Positions 34,287 through 48,747 of a DNA stretch of 64,000 nucleotides are shown piece by piece. The position numbers and the translations under genes are program-made. Position 1 is the first letter of the stretch; every line of letters starts with the position of its first letter. Source of the DNA: Dama dama. Lineage: Eukaryota; Chordata; Mammalia; Artiodactyla; Cervidae. The DNA is taken from NCBI RefSeq assembly GCF_033118175.1, contig NC_083685.1, forward strand, positions 117,498,501 through 117,562,500, read 5' to 3'. Below the pieces are notes generated by a model. That model was given only the letters and a program-made list of their open reading frames with translations, did not search any database and was not told the origin of the DNA.

Positions 34287-35185
34287 AGGGTATGTGCTGA
34301 AGCGTGAAATCAGTTGTCTTTAATTTTATTTTTAGATTTGGTAACTAGGTGTCTCAGGGCTGGGTTGGGGCCCAAGGTATAAGGACCCTGGGCCCTTAGT
34401 GGACAGCTGGAGTTTGGAGACGTGACCCATTCACCTAGGGAACGTTTCAGGTATTTACTTGGGAAGCTGCTTTCGTCTTAGAAGCAGCCAGAGTTGGCAG
34501 CTTCTTTTGGCTCTGGGTGAGTGTCACGAGGGTCAGCTGAGGATACCTTGGGAGAAGGGGCCTTACAGGGCACAAAACTCACTCTAGGTTTATATTGTAT
34601 GTAGTGCATATTTTTTACTAAAATGTCACCTTAAAGACATCTACAAATTTTTCTGTGGCCAGGCAGTCCTCATTTGAGTCTGGATTGATTCTGCAGATCA
34701 GTCCTTGGAGGTGTTGGGGATGTGCACTGAAGCACTTCCAAGCCTCTGCAGGGGAGGTGGGGGGCGGGGAGGGGCCTGATTCTACGTGAGTTGATGCTCA
34801 GGTTTCCCAGCCAGGTTTGTGTCCAGCCCTGAGACAGGAAGCAGCAGCCTGCCAGACCCAGAGTCCCTGCAGCTGAGGGGAAAGACGATCCTGGAGACAG
34901 GACTGCTCTGGGCCTAAACTGTTGCTAAATTTAAAATGAAAAAAACAAAAACCCAACAACAGCTTTTAAAGTGTCTTCTATTTCATTGTATTTTTTTTAA
35001 CTTGCCACAATGGTAGAAAAATCTTTTGCTGAAATGATTTTGATGATTTTTGTTTTATCTTGTTTATAAAAGGAAAAGAAATATACATACTTCAAATTTT
35101 GTGACTTTGTGAAGGTTTCTTTGAGATGTGCATTCCTCTCTGCTTGCTCTAGTAAATGTTTTACTACTGGGACCTGTGGATTGCT
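34287..35185 (+). other. DDX42: DDX42 3'UTR
   Basis: Untranslated tail after the TAG at 34284-34286. No AATAAA is seen on the + strand. The best poly(A) signal is the variant AGTAAA at 35151-35156, followed by T/G-rich sequence (ttttactactgggacctgtgg), so cleavage is expected near 35170-35185. The exact end is inferred. This leaves only about 120 bp to the inferred 3' end of the opposing FTSJ3 transcript. Confidence 0.6.
35151..35156 (+). terminator. DDX42: Variant poly(A) signal AGTAAA for DDX42
   Basis: AGTAAA is a known minor variant of the AATAAA hexamer. It is the only reasonable + strand hexamer in the 900 bases after the DDX42 stop. Confidence 0.5.
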
Positions 35186-35304
35186 TGTCATTTCTCCTTC
35201 ACCGTGAGCTGGGACACACAAATACGATTGAGAACAGTGCACAGGGTGTGAAGACCCAGGTGTTTTGGAGCTATCAAGTTCCCAGGAACTGAACTGTCAG
35301 AAAA

Positions 35305-35698
35305 GACATCTATGCTTCTGCTTTTATTCAGATGATAATGGGGAAAGACTTGAGAGTGCGCCCAGGCAGACTGCAGTGACTGCCACTGTGGTAGGGAACT
35401 CCCCTTAAAGGTGATTTACAAGTGGTGAGACTTCTCGCCCGGCGCCCCACGTCCTTCACGGAAGGGTTGTGGGCTCTGATGGCACCGACAGGGCATGTTT
35501 AGCAGGGCTTTGATGGGAGCCCTTTTCTTCCAGTCAGTATGTTGCCCCCCTCACTGCCCAGGACCACAGAGCGCAGGTAGCTGGAACCTGTCTTCAAAGG
35601 CTGAGGCAGGCAAGGGCAGGGCTGGCACCAAGGAGGCCAGAAGGGGCACTGAATCCCTCCTCATCCACACAGTCCCTCAGGGGCCCTGGTGGCGCCGC
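35305..35698 (-). other. FTSJ3: FTSJ3 3'UTR with AATAAA at 35328-35323
   Basis: The minus-strand stop codon TGA is at 35701-35699. On the + strand TTTATT at 35323-35328 reads AATAAA on the minus strand, so the transcript should end 10-25 bases beyond it, near 35305. The 3'UTR is about 390 nt with no recognisable repeat. Confidence 0.65.
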
Positions 35699-38600
35699 TC
35701 ACTTCCTCTTGTGCTTTTTCTTCTGCTCCTTCCTCTGCTGTGCTCTCTGGTCCTTTTTCATCCTCGAATCCACCACCTTGAAGTGACCTCTGACCCCAGC
35801 TGGCCGGCGCACTTTGCGCCCCACACCTTTTTTGGCTACAACGTAGGTGACCTGGCGTTTCTCCTTTCCAAGCCCAGCTTTCTTGTAGAGACTGTAAGCG
35901 GAAGACACAGGTTAGGGGCTTCCTGCTGCTCCCTGATTCCGTGTACCTTTGTGGGTGACCCCCGGCCCCTCACCTTCGAAGCTGTGCCACTTTCTCCCGT
36001 TCTGATATGTCCACCGTGTTAACCACAGCTTCTGCCTTCTTCTTAGTCTGCTCCAGCTTCTTGAGCATCTGTCAGGGGACCTCACAGTCAGGCCAGCCTC
36101 TTCTCCTACCCCTGCCCAGCCCACCAGCATCTCAGGCAGCCCCATGCTCACCCTCCGCTTCTTTCTGGCCTTGGCCTCGGCCACTTTCTTGATGGGCCGC
36201 GCATTGATTTCCCGCCAGCGTTTCCGGTAGTGTTCCACCTCCTTCTTATCGACAGGCAACTGTCGTATCCTGTGCTGCCTTTCCTCCTGCACAAACCAGT
36301 CTGGAAGCTCCCCCTCATCCTCATTGAACGTGTACCTAGGTGGAGAGAACACCAGATCAGGCTTTCACAGAAACCATCCCTCCCACCGCCTACCCAGGTC
36401 GATTCTCATGACGTCCTGGCCCCTCACCGGCTGAAGGAGTCATCTATAAGGTCTCTCTTGGCTTTTTTGGAAGAGGCAATAACCGCACCTAGAGCAAGGC
36501 CTTCAGGGTCCAGGATCCTATGTTTCACTAGGAAGGGAGGCAGAAGGTCACAGCTCAGCCCCCAACACCCACACCTCCATCCAGGTGGTGTTTCCTCCCA
36601 CTGGGTGCAGAGCTCTCACCTGGGTCCTCGATAGGCACCACCTCAAACCCACCGTCGTCCTCTGACCTAGGCCCGCGGCCTCGCTTCTTCCCGCGCTGTG
36701 ATTTCCAGCTGTGGAAGAGGGGAAGGATGTGCACCCAAGTCCCACTGTAACCCACGCCACCCAGACCCAACCCTAGTTCTTAGTTAAAACTGCCTGGGGA
36801 ACTTCCAGAAACCTTGCCCCTCAGGCCGTACTGCAGATCACTTAAACCAGAACCATCTGCATTTCTCCACCTCCAACCCAGCTTACAGAGGATGGGGCAG
36901 AACCACTGCTTCTCGAGCCCTCTGTCAGCCGCCACCACTCACCTCTCCTCGTCCTCGCTGCTGCCGTCGCTGTCAGAGCTGCCGTCGCTGTCAGAGCTGC
37001 CGTCGCTGTCGCTCTCTTCCTCTCCAGGCCCAGGGGCGACCTCTGACCCCTTAGGAGCCCCCGCCCCCTTAGGGGCCTCACCCTGGCACGGGGGAGGCTT
37101 GCTTTCCGGCTCCTCATTGGAAGGCGGTGGTGGCGGCTGCTGCCCCTTGCGACGGCTCTCATACAGCAGCTGGGCCTGACTGATCTCCAGGGCCTCGTCG
37201 GCATCGTCCTCAATCCCGCTGAAGCCGTCCTGCGATGGAATCGTCAGGCACCCTCTCTCCCGGGGAACACCAGCCCTGGTGTGTCTCGGCCCCCAGCCTC
37301 TGCTTACCTTGGAGAACCACAGGCTGGCCTGTTCTTCCTGCAGCACTGCCTTTTCCTCTAATGGTACCAACAGTGGATTCTCTTCTTCCTCCTCTTTATC
37401 ATCTTCCACTTCAGCAAATCGTACACTGTAGCCCCAAGGTAAGTGGGTGGATCAGTGCTCTGGAGGGCTTGCTGCCCCCAACTCCCACGGGGAACTTGAG
37501 GGTGCCCTATAGACACCTCCCCAGACACCGCGCCCCCCACCCCCGACACACACACACACACTCCTTACCACTTTTGGTCCTTTAGACTCTGAGGTTCTTT
37601 GACTCCTGCCAGCTCCTCTGGATCCAGGTCACTATCTAGAGATGCATCGTCGTCGTCCTCACCATCTGATATGTAGATGTCATCTCTTGGCAGGTCAGAC
37701 AAAAATGTGTCTGCAGCACTCATGTCCCCCTGTGTTACCTCCTCTAACAACTGAAGAGCGACAGAAACAGAGGTCAAGGGCACTGACAAGGAACATACTG
37801 CTGTATTCCTCCCTGTTCGTCATCTTAGCTTACTCTCAGCAACATCAGAAAAATCACTGTGGCAAGTACATTACCTCCTTTTGTAGACAGGGAGGTGATG
37901 GGGTTAACTGTTTAAAACACCCCACCCTAGGCCACGTCACTCAGCATTCTCTTCTTCAATTAGTGGAAGGAATAGGTTTATGGAAAAGCACCCCATGGCC
38001 TAACTGGTGTCAAACTTTAAAATGTTTTAAAATCACTGGTTTTCAAATTACTCAGAAGGCACCTTATCACTGGAGAATATCTACAACTGTTGTTTCTGTT
38101 GAATAAAGGAGCCCAGCAACATACATCTAACAGGAAGAATTGTTTCACTTATAAATCACTCGTCAACTCCAAAATCTGTTCTCATGGCAAAGACAGCTAC
38201 TATTTCCTGAATTACACACCAGGAGTCACACCTAACCATCTTTGTTTATTTCTTCCTGACACCCCAGTAGGTGGTTTCTGTTAACATCTTTTACAGATGA
38301 GGAGACAGGCAAAGGATGCGAAAGTGGTGGTCCGCCCCAGGACCACTGTGCTCTCTGGCTCCTGTACGATGTGACACAAGAGCCACAGAAGCTCATTTTA
38401 TTTGTGACGCTGCTTTTACCAGAAAAAGCTGAGTCTCTAGCATTCAGCAGAAAGCCCCATCCAACAGCTGAGAGTAGACAGGTGCTAACTTGGTCTCAGT
38501 GAACTGAACAACGCTGTGCCCCGCCTCCCCGAGGGGAACCCCCAACATATGCGCTGGTGACCCAGGCACCCTGGCTGCACTGCCTCTCACCTAATCTGGC

Positions 38601-41600
38601 AGCGAGAGCCTTGTGGTTCTGATGCTCTAGTTCTACAAAGATAAACAAATCTACATCACACTCACAAAGCTTCCTACTCTGCCATTATTTTAGGTGTACG
38701 TTCCCTCCTGGTCTTTGAAATATAAGGCTGTTTTTTCCCAGCCTCCCCTCACCAAGTCATTTATGGGCGAGGACAGCAACCAGGAGCCAAGATCATTCAG
38801 CATACTGAACCAAAGGCCTCCGGGCCCCCACCTCCGAACGCCCATGCAGGTCCTCCCGTCTCCTGCGTGGGCCCCACCCCGCCTGACCTGGTGACCCCGG
38901 ATGGTGCGCAGGGAGAACATGCCAGTCTCCCCCTCGTCTGCGATGGAAACCCCGGGAAGATCCATCTTCAGCTCCACGCGCTCCCGCTGCTTCCTCTGCT
39001 CACGCAGCAGCTTCTTCTTCTTCCTGAGGGGCCGGGTTGAGGAGTTACAGGTGCCCAGCTCTGGAGATTCCCTAGCCAGGCCTTCACACTCCCCCACATC
39101 CTCACCCACTGAGGGACTCAGTCGCCAGCTCCCCTCACCTCTTTAATTCTGCCACCTCCTGGGCCTTCATCTCCGCCAGGGTGCGGTTCAGCTGCTCCTC
39201 CTCCTCCTCCTCCTCCTGAGATGGCGGCGGCCCAGTCCCCGCTGCGGACCCCTCCTCCTCTCCTTCCTCTTCCTCCCCTGAGCTGAGGCTGACACAAGTG
39301 TCCCAGGAGCTGGTTATCTCCACGGACGCCTCCCGCAGACACCCGCTCAGCGCCTGCCCTGGCTTGGCTCCCTCCTCACCTGATGTCCAGTGCCTTTGCT
39401 TGCTCTTTCAGCTTCTTGGCCATGTATCGCCGAAGCTTCGTCCTCCAGTTCAGTAGGGACCTGCCCCAGAAATACCATTCCTGACCCTACTGTCTCCGTC
39501 TGTCAGCCTCCATCAGCCTCCTCCTGGTTTAGGACCATACCCCAAACCTCAAGTGTGAGCCACGTGTCCGAGGACTCAGGCCCCCACCCCGGACCTCCAG
39601 CACAGCGGCATCCTGTTCCCCGAGATCTAGCATTATGTCCCTCCCAGGCCTCCCCACCGCCCTCGGGGCTCCCAGAACTCTGCCCACCCCCAGAGCGAAC
39701 CTGAGCTCCTTGCGCCCCAGCACTTTGATGTCCTGACAGCACACCCGTATGTCCTCGGTGGTGGCTGGATGCTGTGCCAGCTCGCTGTCATCTAGTGAGA
39801 TCTGTTCGGGGGGGAGAGGAGTGGGGAGATGCTCAGGCCCTGTTTCTGGGGCTCCCCCACAGCCCTCGAGTCTGGGGACTCACTTCACTGGCTTTGGAGA
39901 GGAAGTCAACAGGGTTGGCAGCTCGGAGGAAGTCAGTGACGGAGGTTCGGTGATAGAGAGTAAGGTCGCCCTCAGCATAGCCTTCAGCCTTAAGAAGAGA
40001 GATAATGAAGGTTGAGCAGTCAGTCCCTTCCAGGGTGTCTGCAGGACCCACCAGACCCAGCCTCCCCCAAGTTCCAGGACCTGAGAGTGGCCCCACTCCC
40101 CTAACACACCTTTGGCTTCTTCTTAGTCACCAATTCTGTAACAGTCTTGGCCTGAACTTCGACTTCCTTGAAGGCAAACTTGGGGTCAAAGAATTTACTG
40201 TCAACCTTGTCAGGAGCCAGGAAACCTAAGGTAATAAGATTCATGAGCAAGTGTGCTTTGGTAGGTAAGAGACTGATTAATCAAGAGAACAAAGGAAGTT
40301 ACACCCACCCTGGCAGACTACAAAGATCTCCGCAGATTCATGACGAGAGGCTTGGGGCTTGGTGGCCTGGACACGGCGGAAGAGCTGCTGGAAGATCCAC
40401 AGTAAGGGCTGATAGTCACGAGAACGGAAAACCTTTGTGATGAAGCAGCCACCACGGCCCAGAAAGTCACAAGCCAAACGCAGAGCCATCAACGTCAAAT
40501 GGGCTGTGGGAAAGAGATGGTAAGCTGAGGACCTCTGCAGCCTGAGAGGGCATACCCGCCTCCACCCTTATCTCCATGTCCTCCAACCCCAGCACCTTGT
40601 GAGTAAGCATCATGGGCCCAGCTAGCCCCGACGTTGGGGGCCCCATCATTGAGCACAACATCAACCTTCCAGGTTTTCAGCTCCTTCCTCAGGGCCTACA
40701 GAGAAGGAAGAGATTACTGCAACTCAAATCCAGACATGGCTATGAACAGAATCACTGGTTCAGCCATCTGTCCACCCAGTCATTTGCTGAGTGCCTGCCA
40801 CAGGCCAATTCCTGTGCCGTGAACAGGGGATACAATGATAAGCAAACCTATTTGTCCTCATGGAGCTTAGTCTACTAGAGAACCTGCTGGAAAGGATTTC
40901 ATGGAAATCTCTGCACTTCCTCCAACTCCAAAGACTTCTTTCCTGAATAAACAAAGGCTGGATGGACACACTGTCTTTTGGGCCTTGTCATACAGACAAT
41001 GTGTGGGCACTGCTTAGCGCATGGTAAGCAGGAAAAATGTGCCTTCAGGGGATCCAGGTGGGAAGAGGAATGGATGCAGATGTCTACATATTAGAAGGAC
41101 AAGAAAAGGGAGGTTCCCATTACCTGCCTACAGCGTTCCGTTGTAATGTCCTCCTGGAGTGTCACCACATTGGGAAGAGGCTTGATTGGGACCAGATCCA
41201 CTCCTGGAAGAAAAGAGGGCAGAGGATTCCAAAAGGCTGCTTCAAGCAGGGAGGAAGGAAATGTAGAAACACAGTGTCTCACTCTCCACTCCCCTGGAAC
41301 ACCTAAGAGAGCCACCGGTCACTCACCCACAATAAGGCTGGATACAGGCATAAACTTGGCAGCCACTTGCAGCCTATAAAAGAGAAGTAAAGATTAAAAT
41401 ACCCTCAACCACCCCTCCCACTCCCTGGACAATCTGATCTCCCAGCCCCTAGTGTTGGGAGTCTCTGGGACCTGGGACCTTTTGCTTCAGTGTTTGCAGT
41501 TGAACAAACAACTCCTCAAGTAATAAAATACAAACAAACCACAAGTGACTAAAAATAACCGTATGCATGCCCAGCTTGGGTGAATTTTGGGCAAGAAGAT

Positions 41601-42639
41601 ACAAAAAGACCAAAAAACAAACAAACAAATCCACTGCCACTTATGAAGGGCTAGGAGCAAAAGCACTCACCATCACCAAAGGGGTGAGCAAACCACCTAA
41701 GCCACCCCCAAGGCTGGGCTTCTAGACACAGCAACCCTCACCCCATATAAAGAATCAGCTCACACCCTCTCCGGGAGCTAGCAAGCAAGGGAACTTGTTA
41801 CTTGTTTTCATGCCCTCCTGCTGCAGCAGGGGCCCCAATAAAGCTTTGCCTGAATTTCCTGTCTGGCCTCTAATCAATTTCTATTGACTTGGGGAAGGCA
41901 AAGAACCCTGGTCTGGGAAAGACTGAAGGCAGGAGAAGGGGATGACAGAAGATGAGATAGTTGGATGGCATCACCAACTCGATGGAAATGAGTCTGAGCA
42001 AGCTCCAGGAGTTGGTGATGGACAGGGAGGCCGGGTGTGCAGAAGTCCATGGGGTCGCAGAGTCAGACACGACTGAGCAACTGAATAGAACTGAAGAACC
42101 CTGGTCAATACCAGCCAAACTTACGTACACGTTCCAAATCTTCCCTCTTGAAGCTTACAGTTCTGGGGAGTACAGAAATATGAGGCTGGTATTACTGTAT
42201 CCCTCCCGCCCCTCAACGCAATTCTCAGTCATCCAAGGCTGGAACCCAGAAAGTTTCCATAAGGAGCGTCAGGTGCCAGGTGTTACCCACCATCCACCCG
42301 GTGCAGCGCACAGGTCCAGCAATGCTCGGGCTTTTTGCAGAAATTGAAAGCGGCGATTCAGCTGGATCAGCTTGAAAGCAGAGCGGGAGCGGTAACCTGG
42401 GGGCGGCGACAAAATACTTTAACAAGGTCCGCGAAGCGCTTTCCCAACGGGATTTCTGCGGACTCCCGACCCACTACCCCTTCTGCGGAAGAGAAACTCA
42501 ATATTCGGAAAGCGGGGCGAACCGACCGAGGTCGGCGGCTCGCCTGCTCTGACAGCACGAACCCTGACTCACCGGTCTCCTTCGCCAAGTGATAGAATTT
42601 GTCCCGCCGGCTCTTCCCAACTTTGCCCTTTTTGCCCAT
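35699..42639 (-). CDS. FTSJ3: FTSJ3, pre-rRNA 2'-O-ribose methyltransferase (Spb1 family)
   Basis: Nucleolar SAM-dependent RNA 2'-O-methyltransferase of the RrmJ/Spb1 family, needed for pre-rRNA processing. Coding exons, 5' to 3' on minus: 42639-42573, 42396-42291, 41373-41327, 41203-41124, 40695-40596, 40503-40309, 40225-40110, 39988-39884, 39801-39701, 39460-39380, 39288-39139, 39023-38888, 37750-37569, 37425-37308, 37229-36943, 36708-36620, 36527-36428, 36335-36152, 36068-35974, 35891-35699. Sum 2532 nt, 843 aa (human 847). Visible: SAM motif DLCAAPGGW 50-58; putative K-D-K-E tetrad K31, D117, K157, E192 by analogy with RrmJ. A long acidic/coiled middle has poly-Glu runs, then a Ser-Asp-Gly repeat, and the basic tail ends KKKHKRK. 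The start [16 protein letters not shown] is the family start; an in-frame ATG seven codons upstream is not used in relatives. Many 3' introns are only 78-92 bp. Donor GTGCTG (after 40596) and GTTCGC (after 39701) are weak but needed for frame. Confidence 0.96.
36961..37014 (-). repeat. FTSJ3: 18-bp in-frame tandem repeat (three units) in FTSJ3
   Basis: On the + strand the unit CTGCCGTCGCTGTCAGAG occurs at 36961-36978 and 36979-36996, and with a changed end at 36997-37014. It encodes a repeated Ser-Asp-Ser-Asp-Gly-Ser type unit in the acidic linker, with perfect nucleotide identity between the first two units. The human protein, as I recall it, has only a non-repetitive Ser/Asp/Glu stretch here. 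Confidence 0.85.
38190..38365 (+). repeat. MIR-like SINE fragment
   Basis: 'tactatttcctgaattacacaccaggagtcac' and 'catcttttacagatgaggagacaggcaaagg' fit MIR. Located in the largest FTSJ3 intron (37751-38887), in which nothing else was recognised. Confidence 0.5.
40755..40890 (+). repeat. Ancient interspersed repeat fragment
   Basis: 'gctgagtgcctgccacaggccaattcctgtgcc...ggggatacaatgataagcaaacc...ctcatggagcttagtctactagag' belongs to the common ancient mammalian repeat seen also near 4800-4920 and 63110-63195. Probably L2-era; exact family not assigned. In FTSJ3 intron 40696-41123. Confidence 0.5.
41453..42125 (+). mobile_element. Solo retroviral LTR in FTSJ3 intron 2, split by Bov-A2
   Basis: 'ccatataaagaatcagctcac' (TATA-like) followed by 'ccaataaagctttgcctgaatttcctgtctggcctctaatcaatttctattgacttgggg' (poly(A) signal and R/U5) matches ruminant ERV LTR structure. 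No gag, pol or env sequence is present, so this is a solo relic. The left boundary is a guess (TGTTGGG at 41453). Confidence 0.5.
41914..42093 (+). mobile_element. Bov-A2 SINE with 13-bp target-site duplication
   Basis: 'gcaggagaaggggatgacagaagatgagatagttggatggcatcacc...gggtcgcagagtcagacacgactgagcaactgaa' is Bov-A2. The perfect 13-bp repeat AAGAACCCTGGTC at 41901-41913 and 42094-42106 marks insertion into the LTR. Confidence 0.85.
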
Positions 42640-43211
42640 GGTGTAACGTGGGGGCACCACTCAATCGGGAGAGAAAGCAGAGGTTGGAACGTCTCTTCCC
42701 GGAGCACTAGATTCCGCTTTCCGTTCCCCACTCGCCGTCGCGGAGACGTCTACTCAGCGTCTTACTCGACAACACTCTCCGGCAACCAGCACCGTTTTCT
42801 CCAGCCCCTGAGAGGCACATGTGGGCAGCAAACGTATTTCCGCTTCCGCTTGCGTCGCTCGCGTCCGGCTCCAAGTTTTCCGCCATTAAGAGCGTGGCTA
42901 CAAATCTTTTCTCTGTAATCCTTCCCCAGGTTCTGTAAGTTGGAAGCCGGCACCAGGAGAAAATGGCTCCAAAACAGAATTTCTAGAGAGTAACTTTAGG
43001 AGTTCTGTGCCTTTTACACCAAAGATCCTGACCTCGCGTACCCCTTTATGGCCCTTGTTATTTGTTACCGTCCGTTCTCACATCCCGCCCATTGACCCGG
43101 AACTGTTCTCTGCCCGAGTCTTTGCCCCCCACCCCCACCCCCTCAAGCTCCGGCGTTGCGCCTGCGCGCCAAAGCAGCTCTGATGCCGGCGGTCTCCGCG
43201 GAAGAGGGAAG
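42640..43211. promoter_or_regulatory. Two-way CpG promoter between FTSJ3 and PSMC5
   Basis: The FTSJ3 start codon (42639, minus) and the PSMC5 start codon (43212, plus) face away from each other across 572 bp. The interval and its flanks (about 42300-43600) are CpG-rich. Visible candidate sites: paired ETS-like TTCCGC cores near 42838-42850, a YY1-like CCGCCATT at 42880-42887 (minus AATGGCGG), and AAGATGGCG at 43209-43217 overlapping the PSMC5 start codon. No TATA box is evident. Transcription starts are not determined. Confidence 0.75.
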
Positions 43212-47758
<4,547 letters not shown>

Positions 47759-47786
47759 GGCGGACGTCCTTTGTGTGGATCCCTTA

Positions 47787-47792
47787 AATAAA
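47787..47792 (+). terminator. PSMC5: PSMC5 poly(A) signal AATAAA
   Basis: Canonical hexamer 29 bases after the TGA stop (47756-47758), giving a 3'UTR of only about 50-60 nt. GT-rich sequence follows (ttgaggacttgagtctgtt). Confidence 0.85.
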
Positions 47793-47867
47793 GCTCTGCC
47801 GGTCAGGACCTTGAGGACTTGAGTCTGTTAATCAGTGGCCACACTGTTCAATCACCAGGTCTGGGTA

Positions 47868-48747
47868 CCACCAATAAACAAAGATTTATTTGGAAATTTC
47901 CAAACCTGCCAGAAGTGGCATTTGCCAAACCCTCGGCCCACCCTCCTCACCAGGCTCCAAAGGGCAACAACAGTCCTCCCCATCTCCCACTGCCCTCCAC
48001 CGAGCACACACACACCCACGCCTCGGGCCACACCAATTAGGGTGCCCTCTCCCTAGGAGGCATTACCCTGGGCCCAAGAACCAGGGTGGCAGCCCTCTGG
48101 CATTGCAGGAGATGATGGCGGCCAGAGCCGCTTGCATAGATTGAGAAAAGAAAGTAAGGAGGGACCCCCAAGTAGGGCTCCCTGAGAACCCCCAACGCAC
48201 CCCCATAAAAAAAGTGGCTCCCGCATAGAAAATCCTGCTCCACAAATAGTGCAAATAACCCGAAGGAAAGGAAATTACCAGCAGCAAGGCTGGGCTGGTA
48301 GGAATGGCAAAGAACTTTGGTTTGGAAAGGTTGGGAAGAGAGGGAGCCATGCCCCTCTTCCTCGCCCAGCTCCCTGGGGCCAACATGGACACTCACCCCA
48401 AGGGGGTCTGTAAACAAGCAAAGCCAGGGCCTTTGGTTCCAAAAGGTCTTGGTTACAATGTCAAAGCAGAGCCTCCAGGTCCTTCTCGGGCCTGCCTGCA
48501 GGGGGCAGAGGAGGCCTCTCTTGTGAACCCAGTTAAAGCCAACGTGTAAGTAATAAGGCTTTGAGGACCAAGCAACAAGGAATCCTATCACTACACTTAA
48601 GAAACTAAAGCCGGGGAGCTGAGGGTGACTGGAGATGCCCCTCACCCCCTCATTATCCTACGTGTCTGCGCCCCAGAGGGTGGTCCCCTTCCAGGCTGAG
48701 GAGGGCGTGGCTCCAGGCTGGGAAGAAAGGAAGGGGTCCCTGAGCAG
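47868..48747 (-). other. SMARCD2: SMARCD2 3'UTR
   Basis: Runs from the minus-strand TAA stop (48750-48748) to just past the AATAAA at 47890-47885, about 880 nt. No repeat is recognised. It contains a 202-aa sense-strand open frame (48645-48037) with no recognisable domain. Confidence 0.7.
47873..47890. terminator. SMARCD2: AATAAA signals on both strands in 18 bp
   Basis: AATAAA lies at 47873-47878 on the + strand, and TTTATT at 47885-47890 reads AATAAA on the minus strand. The minus signal is the only convincing one for SMARCD2. The + signal could serve as a second, distal end for PSMC5. If both are used, the two transcripts overlap by a few tens of bases. Confidence 0.7.

Noticed and set aside
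33805..34323. Open frames of 149 aa (minus) and 157 aa (plus, other frame) over the last DDX42 exon
   Set aside because: Shadows of the repetitive coding exon; His/Asp or Met/Glu-rich patterns arise from the 18-bp repeat.
35495..36022. 175-aa open frame on +
   Set aside because: Antisense to FTSJ3 terminal exons and introns; no family match.
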